A DNA stretch of 64,000 nt from ENR-C20 sp942493145 (GCA_942493145.1 OW818679.1:1116001-1180000), one strand, 5' to 3'. Shown: positions 25,612 to 34,019, counted from the stretch's first letter. Translations and numbers: made by a program. Notes: generated by a model not told the origin, from the letters alone.

Positions 25612-27168
25612 ATGTCACTCGAAATATTGAAGTCAAACTATGAAAGTATACTACTTCGTAATATTGGGAAGATAGCTAATGATGGAATAAAAGGCTACAT
25701 TTCATCTGGAGGATATTCTGCTCTGAAGATGGTGCTTTCAATGACACCGGATGCGGTGTTGCCAATCATCAGAGAAGCCGGACTCAGGAAAAGATCGGGA
25801 GAGGGAGCATTTATAGCCCCATTGATGACGAAGTGTCTTGAACAGACAGGTGCAGGCAAGTATTTTATATGTAACGGCACAGATGGCGATCCGGTATGTG
25901 AAATATCGGCATTCCTGCTGGAGAATGATCCCCATTCCGTATTGGAAGGAATCATTATCAGCGCATATGCTACCGGGGCTGAGAAGGGGATATTATGCAT
26001 AAACCCGGGAAAGGCTGTGGATATTGTTGAAAATGCACTAAAAGAGGCTGTTGCCGGAGGATTTACCGGTGAAGGAATCCTTGGTACATCATACAGCTTT
26101 GAGTTGGAATTGAGGATCGTTGATAAAGCTTATATAAATAGTGAGGAATCGGCACTTCTGAATGGTCTGGAGGGTAAGACGCTCACGTCTGGAAGGACAA
26201 ATCATATTACAGAAACAGGACAACCATTTCCGGGGTTGTTTGCATATGAGGGAAGTCCTGCTGTAGTCGTGGATGCCGAGGCTCTGGCGAACATACCGGT
26301 TATAATCCAAAGAGGAGCCGGTTGGTATAAAGGCATCGGCACTGAGAATTGTACAGGAACGAAGCTTTTCTGCATCAACGGAAGTGCTGCTTCCTGCGGG
26401 CTGGTCGAAGTGCCTTTTGGAACTACAATCAGAAGCATTATATATGATGTCTGTGGCGGAATTAAAGAAGGAAGCGAAATCAAAGCCTTGCTGGTTGGAG
26501 GCCCAATGGGAGGGTTTTTTACACCCGAAGGCCTCGATGTCATGCTGGATTTTGATCATCTTAAAGAAGCAGGTGCTGTTACAGGTACCGGTAGTATCGT
26601 TATATATGACACCGGCAGTTGCATAGTGAATACGGTGAAGGAGTGTATGTCCTTTTCCAGAATGGAATCCTGCGGCAAATGTGTTTTCTGCCGTGAAGGA
26701 ACGTTCCAGCTACAGGAAATCCTCTCGGACATAACATCAGGAAAAAGCAGGACAAATGACCTTGAGATGCTGGCGGATCTATGTGAGGGAATGGCCGAAG
26801 GCTCGTTCTGCGCACAGGGAAAGGCTGCTCCAAACCCAGTAATTACATCACTCAAGCTATTCGGTGAGGAATATGAAGCGCATATGAAGCGCCGGAGATG
26901 TACTGCTATGGTTTGCAAGAAATATATCACCTATCATGTATTGCCGGATAAATGCACCGGTTGCGGGGATTGCATGGAGAAATGCCCGGAGGAGGCCATT
27001 GAAGGCGATGACGGCATGATACATGTCATTGACGCCGATTCCTGCACAAAATGCGGTCTGTGCCTCGAAATATGCAGCTCAGGTGCCAACGCCATAGTAA
27101 AAGCCGGACCTGTGAAGCCAATGACACCAAAGGAGCCTGTCAAAGTCGGCTCCTGGCGCAAGCGCTAA
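25612..27168 (+). CDS. NuoF-like iron-sulfur protein with degenerate FMN/NADH site
   Basis: This 518-residue NuoF paralog differs from both HydB proteins of this window at the FMN/NADH pocket: GRGGAGFP becomes KRSGEGAF, NADEGDPG becomes NGTDGDPV, CGEETAL becomes NSEESAL, and NNVET becomes VDAEA. The SLBB-like part and the 4Fe-4S motif ESCGKCVFCREG are kept, as is a C-terminal 2x4Fe-4S ferredoxin (CTGCGDCMEKC, CTKCGLCLEIC). It has probably lost NADH oxidation and acts as an Fe-S wire or scaffold. It follows the NfnB-like gene by 27 bp and likely forms a complex with it. ATG start with AAAGGAG upstream. Confidence 0.88.
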   Translation: MSLEILKSNYESILLRNIGKIANDGIKGYISSGGYSALKMVLSMTPDAVLPIIREAGLRKRSGEGAFIAPLMTKCLEQTGAGKYFICNGTDGDPVCEISAFLLENDPHSVLEGIIISAYATGAEKGILCINPGKAVDIVENALKEAVAGGFTGEGILGTSYSFELELRIVDKAYINSEESALLNGLEGKTLTSGRTNHITETGQPFPGLFAYEGSPAVVVDAEALANIPVIIQRGAGWYKGIGTENCTGTKLFCINGSAASCGLVEVPFGTTIRSIIYDVCGGIKEGSEIKALLVGGPMGGFFTPEGLDVMLDFDHLKEAGAVTGTGSIVIYDTGSCIVNTVKECMSFSRMESCGKCVFCREGTFQLQEILSDITSGKSRTNDLEMLADLCEGMAEGSFCAQGKAAPNPVITSLKLFGEEYEAHMKRRRCTAMVCKKYITYHVLPDKCTGCGDCMEKCPEEAIEGDDGMIHVIDADSCTKCGLCLEICSSGANAIVKAGPVKPMTPKEPVKVGSWRKR

Positions 27169-27249
27169 AAGGTTCGCAGAGGAAGGAAGAATAAAAAACA
27201 ATTAAAAATTTGAAAAAATAAAAACAAAATGATACGAGGAGGTTTTTTG

Positions 27250-28743
27250 ATGAAGAAGATGAACGCGGATGTAATTGTCGTAGCAGCAGGCCTGTCAGGT
27301 CTTGCAGCAGCCATTACCGCAGCTGAGAAAGGTGCCACTGTTATTGCATTTGAAAAGATGGGTACTACAGGAGGAGCTGCAAACATGGGCATGGGCCCGC
27401 TCGGAGTAGGATCACGTTTCCAGAGGCGACGTTTCATAAGCATCACCCCAGGCGAAGCTTTCAGAAAGCATATGAACTTCACACACTTTCGCGGTGATCC
27501 AAGATTGGTCAGGGACTATTATTTCAAATCGGGTGAAACCATTGACTGGCTGGAGGACATGGGTGTAAACTTCCTTACCGTAACGAAGCTTTATCCGGTG
27601 CCGGAGGTCATGCGCCCATATGCTACCTCCGAGGAGACCTGGCATGTTGTCAGGCCGGCTGACGGAAGCGAGAACTTCGGTCCCAGGATGGCTGCGCCCA
27701 TGATGAAGGCAATGACTGAAAAAGCAATTGACCTGGGTGTAGACATCCAACTCAACACGCCTGTCAAAAAGATCATTGTTGAAAATGGGCAGGTTGTTGG
27801 TGTCATTGCAGAAAGCAAGGACGGAGAAACAATTGAAGCAAGAGCAACAGGCGGAGTAATTCTGGCAACAGGCGGAGCCGGTGACAATCCTGAAATGATC
27901 AAGCAACTGACAGGTTACGAATGGGGCAAGGATCTTTACTCCTTCAGGATACCGGGAATGGATGGCGAAGGACTCAAGATGGCATGGGAAGCCGGGGCTC
28001 AAAAGACCAATGTGACAATGGAACTTATGTATACTGTTCCTTATAACCTGGCGAACCACAACAATTTCCTGATTGACGGAGCCTTCCGTAATCCCTGCCT
28101 CTGGGTCAATGCCCTGGGTGAAAGGTTTATGAGTGAAGAATGTATCGGAAACAACACATTTGTCGGCAATGCCATAACCGAGCAGCCTAAGCGCTACATC
28201 TATTCCATATTCGACGCAAACCTTCTGAAACACTACAAGAAACACGGAGCAGACCTGGAATCATATGTGCATCCTGTCGACATGTTCGATCATATAGAAG
28301 AAGCGATTGACGGTGCAATCAAAGACGGTTACCAGCATGTATTCGTTGCAGATACTATCGAAGAGCTGGCTCAGAAGCTTGAGATCAGTCCTGAAGTCCT
28401 TCAGAATACAGTCGATGAATACAACGGCATGTGCGACAAAGGCTTTGATGAACTTTTTGAAAAAGACCACAGATTCCTGCAGCCTATCAAAAAGGGCAAA
28501 TTCTATGCAGCCAGGTTTTACTCGGGAGCATACGGTACCCTTGGCGGAGTCAAGATCAATCACAAGACGGAAGTAATGAATGACAATTTTGAAGTTATTC
28601 CCGGATTATATGCAGTAGGACTTGAATCCTGCACGATTTATGGTGACAGCTATCCTTTCATACTTCCCGGAAATACCATGGGCTACTGCCTCAATTCAGG
28701 CCGTATTGGCGGGGAAAACGCTGCAAATCGTTCAGTTGAGTAA
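27250..28743 (+). CDS. FAD-dependent reductase, fumarate reductase/ketosteroid dehydrogenase superfamily
   Basis: This 497-residue soluble flavoprotein has the N-terminal Rossmann VVAAGLSGLAAAITAAEKG (first Gly of the usual GxGxxG is Ala), the FAD contact GGAANMGMG, the capping domain in the middle and the C-terminal SGAYGTLGGVKIN and PGLYAVGLES. There is no signal peptide or heme motif, so it is cytoplasmic. Relatives reduce or oxidise C=C bonds next to carbonyls (fumarate, urocanate, 3-ketosteroids, flavones). The substrate is unknown. ATG 27250 has an AGGAGG site. Its place after two electron-transfer genes suggests it receives electrons from them. Confidence 0.85.
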   Translation: MKKMNADVIVVAAGLSGLAAAITAAEKGATVIAFEKMGTTGGAANMGMGPLGVGSRFQRRRFISITPGEAFRKHMNFTHFRGDPRLVRDYYFKSGETIDWLEDMGVNFLTVTKLYPVPEVMRPYATSEETWHVVRPADGSENFGPRMAAPMMKAMTEKAIDLGVDIQLNTPVKKIIVENGQVVGVIAESKDGETIEARATGGVILATGGAGDNPEMIKQLTGYEWGKDLYSFRIPGMDGEGLKMAWEAGAQKTNVTMELMYTVPYNLANHNNFLIDGAFRNPCLWVNALGERFMSEECIGNNTFVGNAITEQPKRYIYSIFDANLLKHYKKHGADLESYVHPVDMFDHIEEAIDGAIKDGYQHVFVADTIEELAQKLEISPEVLQNTVDEYNGMCDKGFDELFEKDHRFLQPIKKGKFYAARFYSGAYGTLGGVKINHKTEVMNDNFEVIPGLYAVGLESCTIYGDSYPFILPGNTMGYCLNSGRIGGENAANRSVE

Positions 28744-28847
28744 ATTGAGCAAGAAAAGAAATAGGGTAATGCAGCGATTAAATCAGGTAATACGGTGAAT
28801 AAAAAGAAGCCGGATAATGGATGCCGGATGACGGAAGGACGATGAAT

Positions 28848-29669
28848 ATGAGCGAATTGATAAGGGGATTGACGCCCGAGGAGGCGAAGCTGCCTTATGC
28901 CAAATATTACTACAGGCCAATAGCACCACCGAATCCAAAACTGATTGAGATACTGAAACAGGGGCCTATGGATCCTGCGAAGGCACTGAAGCCCGAAAAC
29001 ATAAACGACTTGCTGAATCCAGGTTATCATGAAGTAGAGACCGGCTATTGCATTATGCCGGATGGAACAGGATATGCGGCTATCAACAACGTGTTCCCCG
29101 GATCTACCGTTGAAATGCACAACTGGTGGTTTGCCTGGCATGCGCTTGAAGACATCAGATACATGCTCTGGTTCAATAAGGGGCATTTTGGCATCCGTAT
29201 CAGCGATGCCGACAGGGCGAAGATACTTGACCCCGATGTACCAATGGTAAAGAAGTACCAGGGTATGCAGCATCATGTAGTAGAAGATGTGGGTGGTGGA
29301 GTGGAGGACATAGAAATCAATTTCCTGACACCGGAGGAAATGGGCTTTGATATGGAACGGTTCAAAGCCCCGGCTGTCGCAACTATAGTCGGAGCCAACG
29401 GATTTTCCCAGGCAAGGGCTGGAGGCCCAAAAGCCCCTGCAATAATGCTGCATTTCGCCCGTGAGATTCCCGGCGGTATCGAATTCCGCACACGCTTCTG
29501 GATGGGCTGGCATATGATCAACGGAAAGCCGGTCAAACTGCTTCCGGACGGAATCAGGATACCAATTCAGGCACCCATGGGCCTGGCCTTCCATAATGTG
29601 GAGGAGTACAGCAACCTGGCAGCATTTCTCCCTGAAATCTACAAGGAGATGCAGGGCAAGGTGTCGTAA
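28848..29669 (+). CDS. PhlG/phloretin hydrolase-like (DAPG hydrolase family) protein
   Basis: This 273-residue protein resembles the DAPG hydrolase family, zinc enzymes that hydrolyse a C-C bond next to a carbonyl on a phloroglucinol ring (PhlG; phloretin hydrolase of Eubacterium ramulus). Family-like blocks: GYHEVETGYCIMPDGTGY, NWWFAWHALEDIRYMLWF, MQHHVVEDVGG, and FHNVEEYSNL near the end, giving the expected scattered His/Glu ligands. It follows the flavoprotein and is last in the operon. Start ATG 28848 chosen because GGAAGG lies nine bases upstream; ATG 28842 is possible. The activity is inferred; the true substrate is unknown. Confidence 0.7.
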   Translation: MSELIRGLTPEEAKLPYAKYYYRPIAPPNPKLIEILKQGPMDPAKALKPENINDLLNPGYHEVETGYCIMPDGTGYAAINNVFPGSTVEMHNWWFAWHALEDIRYMLWFNKGHFGIRISDADRAKILDPDVPMVKKYQGMQHHVVEDVGGGVEDIEINFLTPEEMGFDMERFKAPAVATIVGANGFSQARAGGPKAPAIMLHFAREIPGGIEFRTRFWMGWHMINGKPVKLLPDGIRIPIQAPMGLAFHNVEEYSNLAAFLPEIYKEMQGKVS

Positions 29670-29682
29670 TTCAAAGTATATT

Positions 29683-29775
29683 GGCTCTACGTCAACAGTT
29701 GGGGTGGGGTACAAGTAAAAAAATATAGATGTATTTTCGGTGGATGATTTTATTGATCATCCACCGTTTATTTTG
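29683..29775. mobile_element. Remnant of the left end of the ISL3 element
   Basis: The first 45 bases match the left end of the complete element with few changes (GGCTCTACGTCAACAG, then TTGGGGTGGGGTACAAG), followed by a hairpin in the same place. There is no transposase and no right end. It starts 14 bases after the PhlG-like stop codon. Confidence 0.85.
29738..29774 (+). terminator. IS-derived terminator after the PhlG-like gene
   Basis: CGGTGGATGAT pairs perfectly with ATCATCCACCG and is followed by TTTATTTT. It probably ends the four-gene oxidoreductase operon. Confidence 0.75.
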
Positions 29776-30054
29776 TGATTGTTATTTTATACAGTGTCAT
29801 GAGGTCGGCGTTGTTCATTTTCAACAACTTTTATTGATGTATTTCTTTTTAAAACTCGTCAAGGTATAATTAATAAATAAGTGAACTATATACCCTTGAA
29901 TTAATGAAATTTAGCCACATTTACTATCTGATATATATGAAATGATATAAATGAAAGTTATTAATCATTAACACTGTTGTTTAAACTGGGCTGCAGACCT
30001 TTCGGTTTATATAGAAACGGAAGCCAGGCAGAAAAAATCAATAGGAGGGTATTT
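29776..30054. other. Leader region of the solute-binding protein gene
   Basis: AT-rich intergenic sequence. A TATAAT at 29865-29870 has no good -35 partner. No gene with a credible start site was found. Confidence 0.4.
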
Positions 30055-31734
30055 ATGAAAAATGTTAAACGGTTACTGGCAGTGGTTCTGGTACTGATGT
30101 TTGCATTCACAATGTTTACTGGATGCGGAGCCAAGCCTGAAGAACAGGCAGCAACTACCCAGGCAGCAGAGTCAACAGCTCCTGCTGAATCAACAGCAGA
30201 GGCACCTGCCAGCACGGCGGCAGCTGAACCGGGGAAAGCTGAACTACCGCTTACCAAAGACAAGGTCACTTTCTCAATCTGGCTTGGCTTCAATCCCCAG
30301 GTAGCAGCATTCCAGAAAACTATGGCTGATAATGCCGCTATACAGGAATTGGAAAAGCTGACCAATGTCCATCTCGAATGGCAGGAAGTCCATCCATCGC
30401 AGCAGGTTGAGAAATGGAACCTGGCCATTGCCTCCGATGAATATCCTGATCTGGTCATTGCACTGGGCAACCTCTACCAGGGCGGCTATGACAAGGCAAT
30501 TTCCGATGGCGTCGCAGTTAAGCTGAACGACTATATCGACAAATACGCTCCCAATTTGAAGGCACTCATGGCAACAAACCCGCAAGCCGTGAAGTCAATG
30601 GTAACCGACACTGGTAATATCGGTGCGTTCCCGGCATTCATGGTCAATATGCAGGGCGAAGATTACGGCGCCGTTGTTAGAAAAGACTGGCTCGATGCCG
30701 ATGGTCTGAAAGCTCCCGTTACCTATGATGATTATTACAATATGCTCAAGGCGTTCAAGGAAAAGAACGGCGCAACCGGAGCCTTCCTCATGGGCGCAGG
30801 GATTGCACCCCAATTCGGTTGTCTGGCAGGCGGATATGGAATCAATGCCGCAAATCAGACCGATCCCTTCCTTGCGACCTCCTTCTTCCAGGTGGACGGC
30901 AAGGTCAAGTTCGGTCTTGCTGAACCCGGCTACAAGGAGTTCGTCGGCATGCTGGCCAAGTGGTATTCAGAAGGCCTCATCTACAAGGATTACATGAAGA
31001 ACAACTTCCCGTGGCCTGACGAACAAGCCGTTTTGACGAACAAAAGCGGATTGTTCTACATGGACCAGGGCTTACTTACATCCTATGAGAAAAAGTCAAC
31101 AACTCCCGGCTTCAAGCTGACAGCTGTACAGGATGCGGTTAAACAGGCAGGAGATGTGGTGCATCTGGGCAGGGATACCTCTCCTATAGCAGGCGGAGGA
31201 ATCAGTGTAACCAGCAAATGCAAAAATGTGGAACTGGCTACGAAATATATCGATTTCATGTATACTGAACAGGGCGCCATGCTCTGCAATTATGGCGTGG
31301 AAGGTGTGTCGTACAACATGGTTGACGGCAAACCCAAATATACCGAGGTCATAACCAACAATCCGGATGGTATCAATCCAAGGCTGGCCATATACAAGTT
31401 TGCTCTCGAACAGGGCGCCTTCAAGAGCGATGCCGGCAGATACCTGCAGGTCTATCCGCAGGTCGATGCAGATGCAGCCAAGATCTGGTCCACCAACAAG
31501 GATGGTGCTTACGCATTGCCTATGAGCTTGTCCATGACACCCGAGGAAGCTTCTGATTATTCCAAAACCATCATTGATATCAATACCTTTGCAACTGAGA
31601 ATGTAAATCAGTTCATTACAGGCAAAAAGCCGATGGCCGAATATGATGCATTCCTCGAGCAGATGAAGTCAATGGGCCTTGACAAGACTATTACCATCCA
31701 GCAGGCTGCTCTTGACAGGTATAACAAAAGATAA
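30055..31734 (+). CDS. ABC transporter solute-binding lipoprotein (LplA-like, family 1)
   Basis: This 559-residue extracellular lipoprotein has the signal peptide MKNVKRLLAVVLVLMFAF then lipobox FTGC (Cys24), a Thr/Ala/Glu-rich linker to about residue 65, and a family 1 binding fold with KVTFSIWLGF at the first strand. Proteins of this type bind oligosaccharides or related solutes. The permease genes (LplB/YtcP type) that normally follow are absent, and a terminator comes 10 bp later, so it must use permeases encoded elsewhere. ATG with AGGAGGG upstream; an upstream in-frame ATG at 29977 is ignored because the signal peptide would be buried. Confidence 0.88.
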   Translation: MKNVKRLLAVVLVLMFAFTMFTGCGAKPEEQAATTQAAESTAPAESTAEAPASTAAAEPGKAELPLTKDKVTFSIWLGFNPQVAAFQKTMADNAAIQELEKLTNVHLEWQEVHPSQQVEKWNLAIASDEYPDLVIALGNLYQGGYDKAISDGVAVKLNDYIDKYAPNLKALMATNPQAVKSMVTDTGNIGAFPAFMVNMQGEDYGAVVRKDWLDADGLKAPVTYDDYYNMLKAFKEKNGATGAFLMGAGIAPQFGCLAGGYGINAANQTDPFLATSFFQVDGKVKFGLAEPGYKEFVGMLAKWYSEGLIYKDYMKNNFPWPDEQAVLTNKSGLFYMDQGLLTSYEKKSTTPGFKLTAVQDAVKQAGDVVHLGRDTSPIAGGGISVTSKCKNVELATKYIDFMYTEQGAMLCNYGVEGVSYNMVDGKPKYTEVITNNPDGINPRLAIYKFALEQGAFKSDAGRYLQVYPQVDADAAKIWSTNKDGAYALPMSLSMTPEEASDYSKTIIDINTFATENVNQFITGKKPMAEYDAFLEQMKSMGLDKTITIQQAALDRYNKR

Positions 31735-31743
31735 TAGACCAGG

Positions 31744-31776
31744 GACAAAGGTTGACACTTCCCCCGTCCCTTTGTC
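31744..31776 (+). terminator. Hairpin after the solute-binding protein gene
   Basis: GACAAAGG pairs with CCTTTGTC across a C-rich loop, then AATTT. It belongs to a set of look-alike G-rich hairpins also seen at 38999 and 50957. Confidence 0.55.
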
Positions 31777-31823
31777 AATTTCCCCCAAGGTAGGCTAAAC
31801 GGGGACGGTACTTGCTCATCCAT

Positions 31824-31852
31824 TTGTTATTAATAAAGCCACATGGTATAAT
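31824..31852 (+). promoter_or_regulatory. Promoter candidate of the DRTGG-hydrogenase operon
   Basis: TTGTTA, a 17-base spacer and a perfect TATAAT. The -10 box sits in the top of the terminator hairpin described next. Confidence 0.5.
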
Positions 31853-31870
31853 CATACCGTGTGGCTTTTT
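31835..31870 (+). terminator. Strong rho-independent terminator
   Basis: AAAGCCACATGGTAT pairs with ATACCGTGTGGCTTT, with one T-G mismatch/wobble in a 15-pair stem and an AATC loop, followed by five Ts in all. It ends read-through from the solute-binding gene and overlaps the promoter of the next operon. Confidence 0.85.
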
Positions 31871-31914
31871 CCATAAAGCCGAGTGTAATATCAAGTATAG
31901 GGGGCGACGCCGGA

Positions 31915-32268
31915 ATGAAGATTGAAGAGATAATCCGAATATTGGACGCAGAACTCCTGACATCAACAGATACAACTTTTATAGATATATTTTCCGCTTG
32001 TGGTGCCGATCTGATGAGCGACGTAATGGCTTATGTCAAGGAAAACGTTTTGCTGCTGACGGGGTTGGTCAACCCACAGGTGATACGTACGGCTGAAATG
32101 ATGGATATTAAGGCTGTTATGTTTGTAAGAGGCAAGACCCCGGGACAGGACATCATCGATCTTGCGGAAGAAAAAGGCATAATCATTATGAAAACAAAGA
32201 ATCCGCTGTTTATTTCGTGCGGCAAGCTATACAAATCAGGGCTGACGGGCAGGGGTGTATGGGATTGA
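31915..32268 (+). CDS. DRTGG domain protein (first copy)
   Basis: This 117-residue single-domain protein has the conserved patch LLLTGLVNPQVIRTAEMMDI and GIIIMKTKNP. DRTGG domains also occur in phosphotransacetylase relatives and are thought to bind a ligand; their function is not established. Start ATG 31915 (MKIEEIIRIL) has AGGGGG ten bases upstream. First gene of a conserved clostridial set: DRTGG, HATPase, sensory hydrogenase, DRTGG, PHP. It overlaps the next gene, which suggests coupling. Confidence 0.8.
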   Translation: MKIEEIIRILDAELLTSTDTTFIDIFSACGADLMSDVMAYVKENVLLLTGLVNPQVIRTAEMMDIKAVMFVRGKTPGQDIIDLAEEKGIIIMKTKNPLFISCGKLYKSGLTGRGVWD

Positions 32269-32693
32269 GCGAAGATTCAATGAAACTCCAATATGATATA
32301 CCGGCTGATGATTTTTCTGCTGCAGGAGAGGCATCCAGCAGTGTGAAGAAAGTCCTTGTCAAGTTGGGTGTAAGCCCTGAAGTCGTCAAAAAAGCCGCCA
32401 TAGCAATGTATGAAGCGGAGATAAATGCCGTGATTCATGCAAATGGAGGATTTGCAGATGTGGAGATAGCCCGTGATAAAATAAAAATATGCATCAGCGA
32501 CAATGGACCAGGCATTCCTGATGTTGAGCAGGCCATGAAGGAAGGCTGGTCTACAGCTTCTGACAAGGTGCGCCAGCTCGGGTTCGGTGCTGGAATGGGC
32601 TTACCCAACATAAAGAGATACGCAGACAAACTTGATATAGATACGATTGTTGGAAAAGGAACAGCAGTTACCATAACCGTAAACCTTATGTAA
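32259..32693 (+). CDS. Anti-sigma-factor-like HATPase (SpoIIAB/RsbW type)
   Basis: This protein of about 144 residues has a GHKL ATPase fold: N box EAEINAVIHANGG, G1 DNGPGIPD, and G2 GAGMGLPNIKRYAD. It has no sensor or phospho-acceptor His domain, as in serine kinases of the SpoIIAB/RsbW type. The start is uncertain: ATG 32259 overlaps the previous stop and follows AGGGG closely, while TTG 32265 and ATG 32280 are alternatives. Immediately upstream of the sensory-type hydrogenase, so it may relay the H2 or redox signal by binding or phosphorylating a partner; the partner is not in the window. Confidence 0.82.
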   Translation: MGLSEDSMKLQYDIPADDFSAAGEASSSVKKVLVKLGVSPEVVKKAAIAMYEAEINAVIHANGGFADVEIARDKIKICISDNGPGIPDVEQAMKEGWSTASDKVRQLGFGAGMGLPNIKRYADKLDIDTIVGKGTAVTITVNLM

Positions 32694-32714
32694 TCAGGGG
32701 AGGTTCAAAAGGCA

Positions 32715-34019
32715 GTGGAGAGCTATTTTCATTCGGTGACCCTGGATGAGGAAAAATGCCGGGGTTGTACAAACTGTATTAAAAGATGTCCGACCGAAGC
32801 AATAAGGGTGCGTAAGGGCAAGGCCAGGATAATCAACGAAAGGTGTATCGATTGTGGTGAATGCATCAGGACGTGTCCCTACCATGCCAAAAAAGCCATC
32901 ACCGATCCCTTTGACCTGATATATCAGTACAAATACAGAGTGGCCATACCTGCGCCATCTCTTTATGGCCAGTTCAAGTCCGAGTTTACCAGGAGGCAGC
33001 TGCTTGAATCTTTGCGTGTGCTTGGCTTCAATGATGTGTTTGAAGTGGCAAGGGCAGCGGAATATGTCACTGATGCGACAAAACGGCTCATGCAGAGGGA
33101 GGGTATAAAAAAACCGCTCATATCTTCAGCATGTCCTGCTGTTGTAAGGCTTATACAGGTTAACTTCCCAAACCTCATAGATAATCTTGTTAAACTGGAA
33201 TCCCCGATGGAGACGGCCGCGAAGCTTGTAAGAAGGCGTATTTCACTCAAAGGCGATGTGCCGGACGGCGATGTCGGAGTGTTCTTCATAACGCCATGTG
33301 CCGCCAAAGCAACAAGTGTCAAGGCACCATATGAGAATATACAATCATCTGTTAGTGGCGTAATATCAATAAAGGATATTTATATTAAGATGATATCTGC
33401 ACTGAATGCCGCAGGTGAGACCGATAATGAATCTCTCGCAGGGTTTGAGGGTATAAGATGGGCGAATTCCGGCGGCGAAAGCGTTGCGCTTGGGACTGAC
33501 AAGTTCCTGGCTGTCGATGGAATAAACAATGTGAATGCCATTCTTGAGGCAGTTGAAAATGACCAGCTTGAGGATGTTGAGTTCATAGAAGCGCTGGCAT
33601 GTCCAGGAGGATGTATCGGCGGCCCACTTACCGTTGAGAATGTATATGTTGCAAAGAACAGACTAAACAAGCATGTAAATGATGCCAAAAATGAAGGCGG
33701 GACGGATGAGCGCCAGGAGCATCCTGATGAAGACCTTGTTTGGACTTCAGAACTTGAACACAAGCCGGTTATGAAGCTGGATGATGATTTCTCAGTAGCG
33801 ATGAAGAAGCTTGAGGAACTTGAGATTATAAACAACCAGCTGCCGGGGCTTGACTGCGGAGCCTGCGGGGCACCCAGTTGCCGCGCTCTCGCGGAAGACA
33901 TCGTAAGGGGCAATGCAAATGAAACCGATTGTATATTCAAGCTGAGGGAAAAGGTCAGGGACCTGGCTTCACAGATGATGGAACTTGAAGCGAAGATCCC
34001 GCCGGTCATGGAAAAGTAG
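32715..34019 (+). CDS. Sensory-type [FeFe]-hydrogenase (HydS-like, group C/D)
   Basis: This 434-residue protein has two N-terminal 4Fe-4S sites (CRGCTNCIKRC, CIDCGECIRTC), then a shortened H-cluster domain and a C-terminal Fe-S domain (CGACGAPSC...C). The H-cluster motifs are altered: L1 SSACPAV (the proton-transfer Cys of TSCCPGW is Ala, the cluster-ligand Cys kept), L2 TPCAAKAT, L3 LACPGGCIGGP. The same Cys-to-Ala change is reported for the putative sensory hydrogenase HydS of Thermotoga maritima. It probably senses H2 rather than making it. GTG start; GGGGAGG lies upstream. There is no PAS domain. Confidence 0.85.
   Translation: MESYFHSVTLDEEKCRGCTNCIKRCPTEAIRVRKGKARIINERCIDCGECIRTCPYHAKKAITDPFDLIYQYKYRVAIPAPSLYGQFKSEFTRRQLLESLRVLGFNDVFEVARAAEYVTDATKRLMQREGIKKPLISSACPAVVRLIQVNFPNLIDNLVKLESPMETAAKLVRRRISLKGDVPDGDVGVFFITPCAAKATSVKAPYENIQSSVSGVISIKDIYIKMISALNAAGETDNESLAGFEGIRWANSGGESVALGTDKFLAVDGINNVNAILEAVENDQLEDVEFIEALACPGGCIGGPLTVENVYVAKNRLNKHVNDAKNEGGTDERQEHPDEDLVWTSELEHKPVMKLDDDFSVAMKKLEELEIINNQLPGLDCGACGAPSCRALAEDIVRGNANETDCIFKLREKVRDLASQMMELEAKIPPVMEK

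Noticed and set aside
28683..29714. 343-codon open frame on the minus strand
   Set aside because: Antisense to the PhlG-like gene and the end of the flavoprotein gene; composition is non-coding-like and the plus-strand genes have clear starts.
18501..29775. Composite transposon bounded by the two IS ends
   Set aside because: The right copy is only a left-end remnant of about 95 bp in the same orientation, with no right end and no shared target duplication, so mobility as a unit is not supported, though past movement cannot be excluded.
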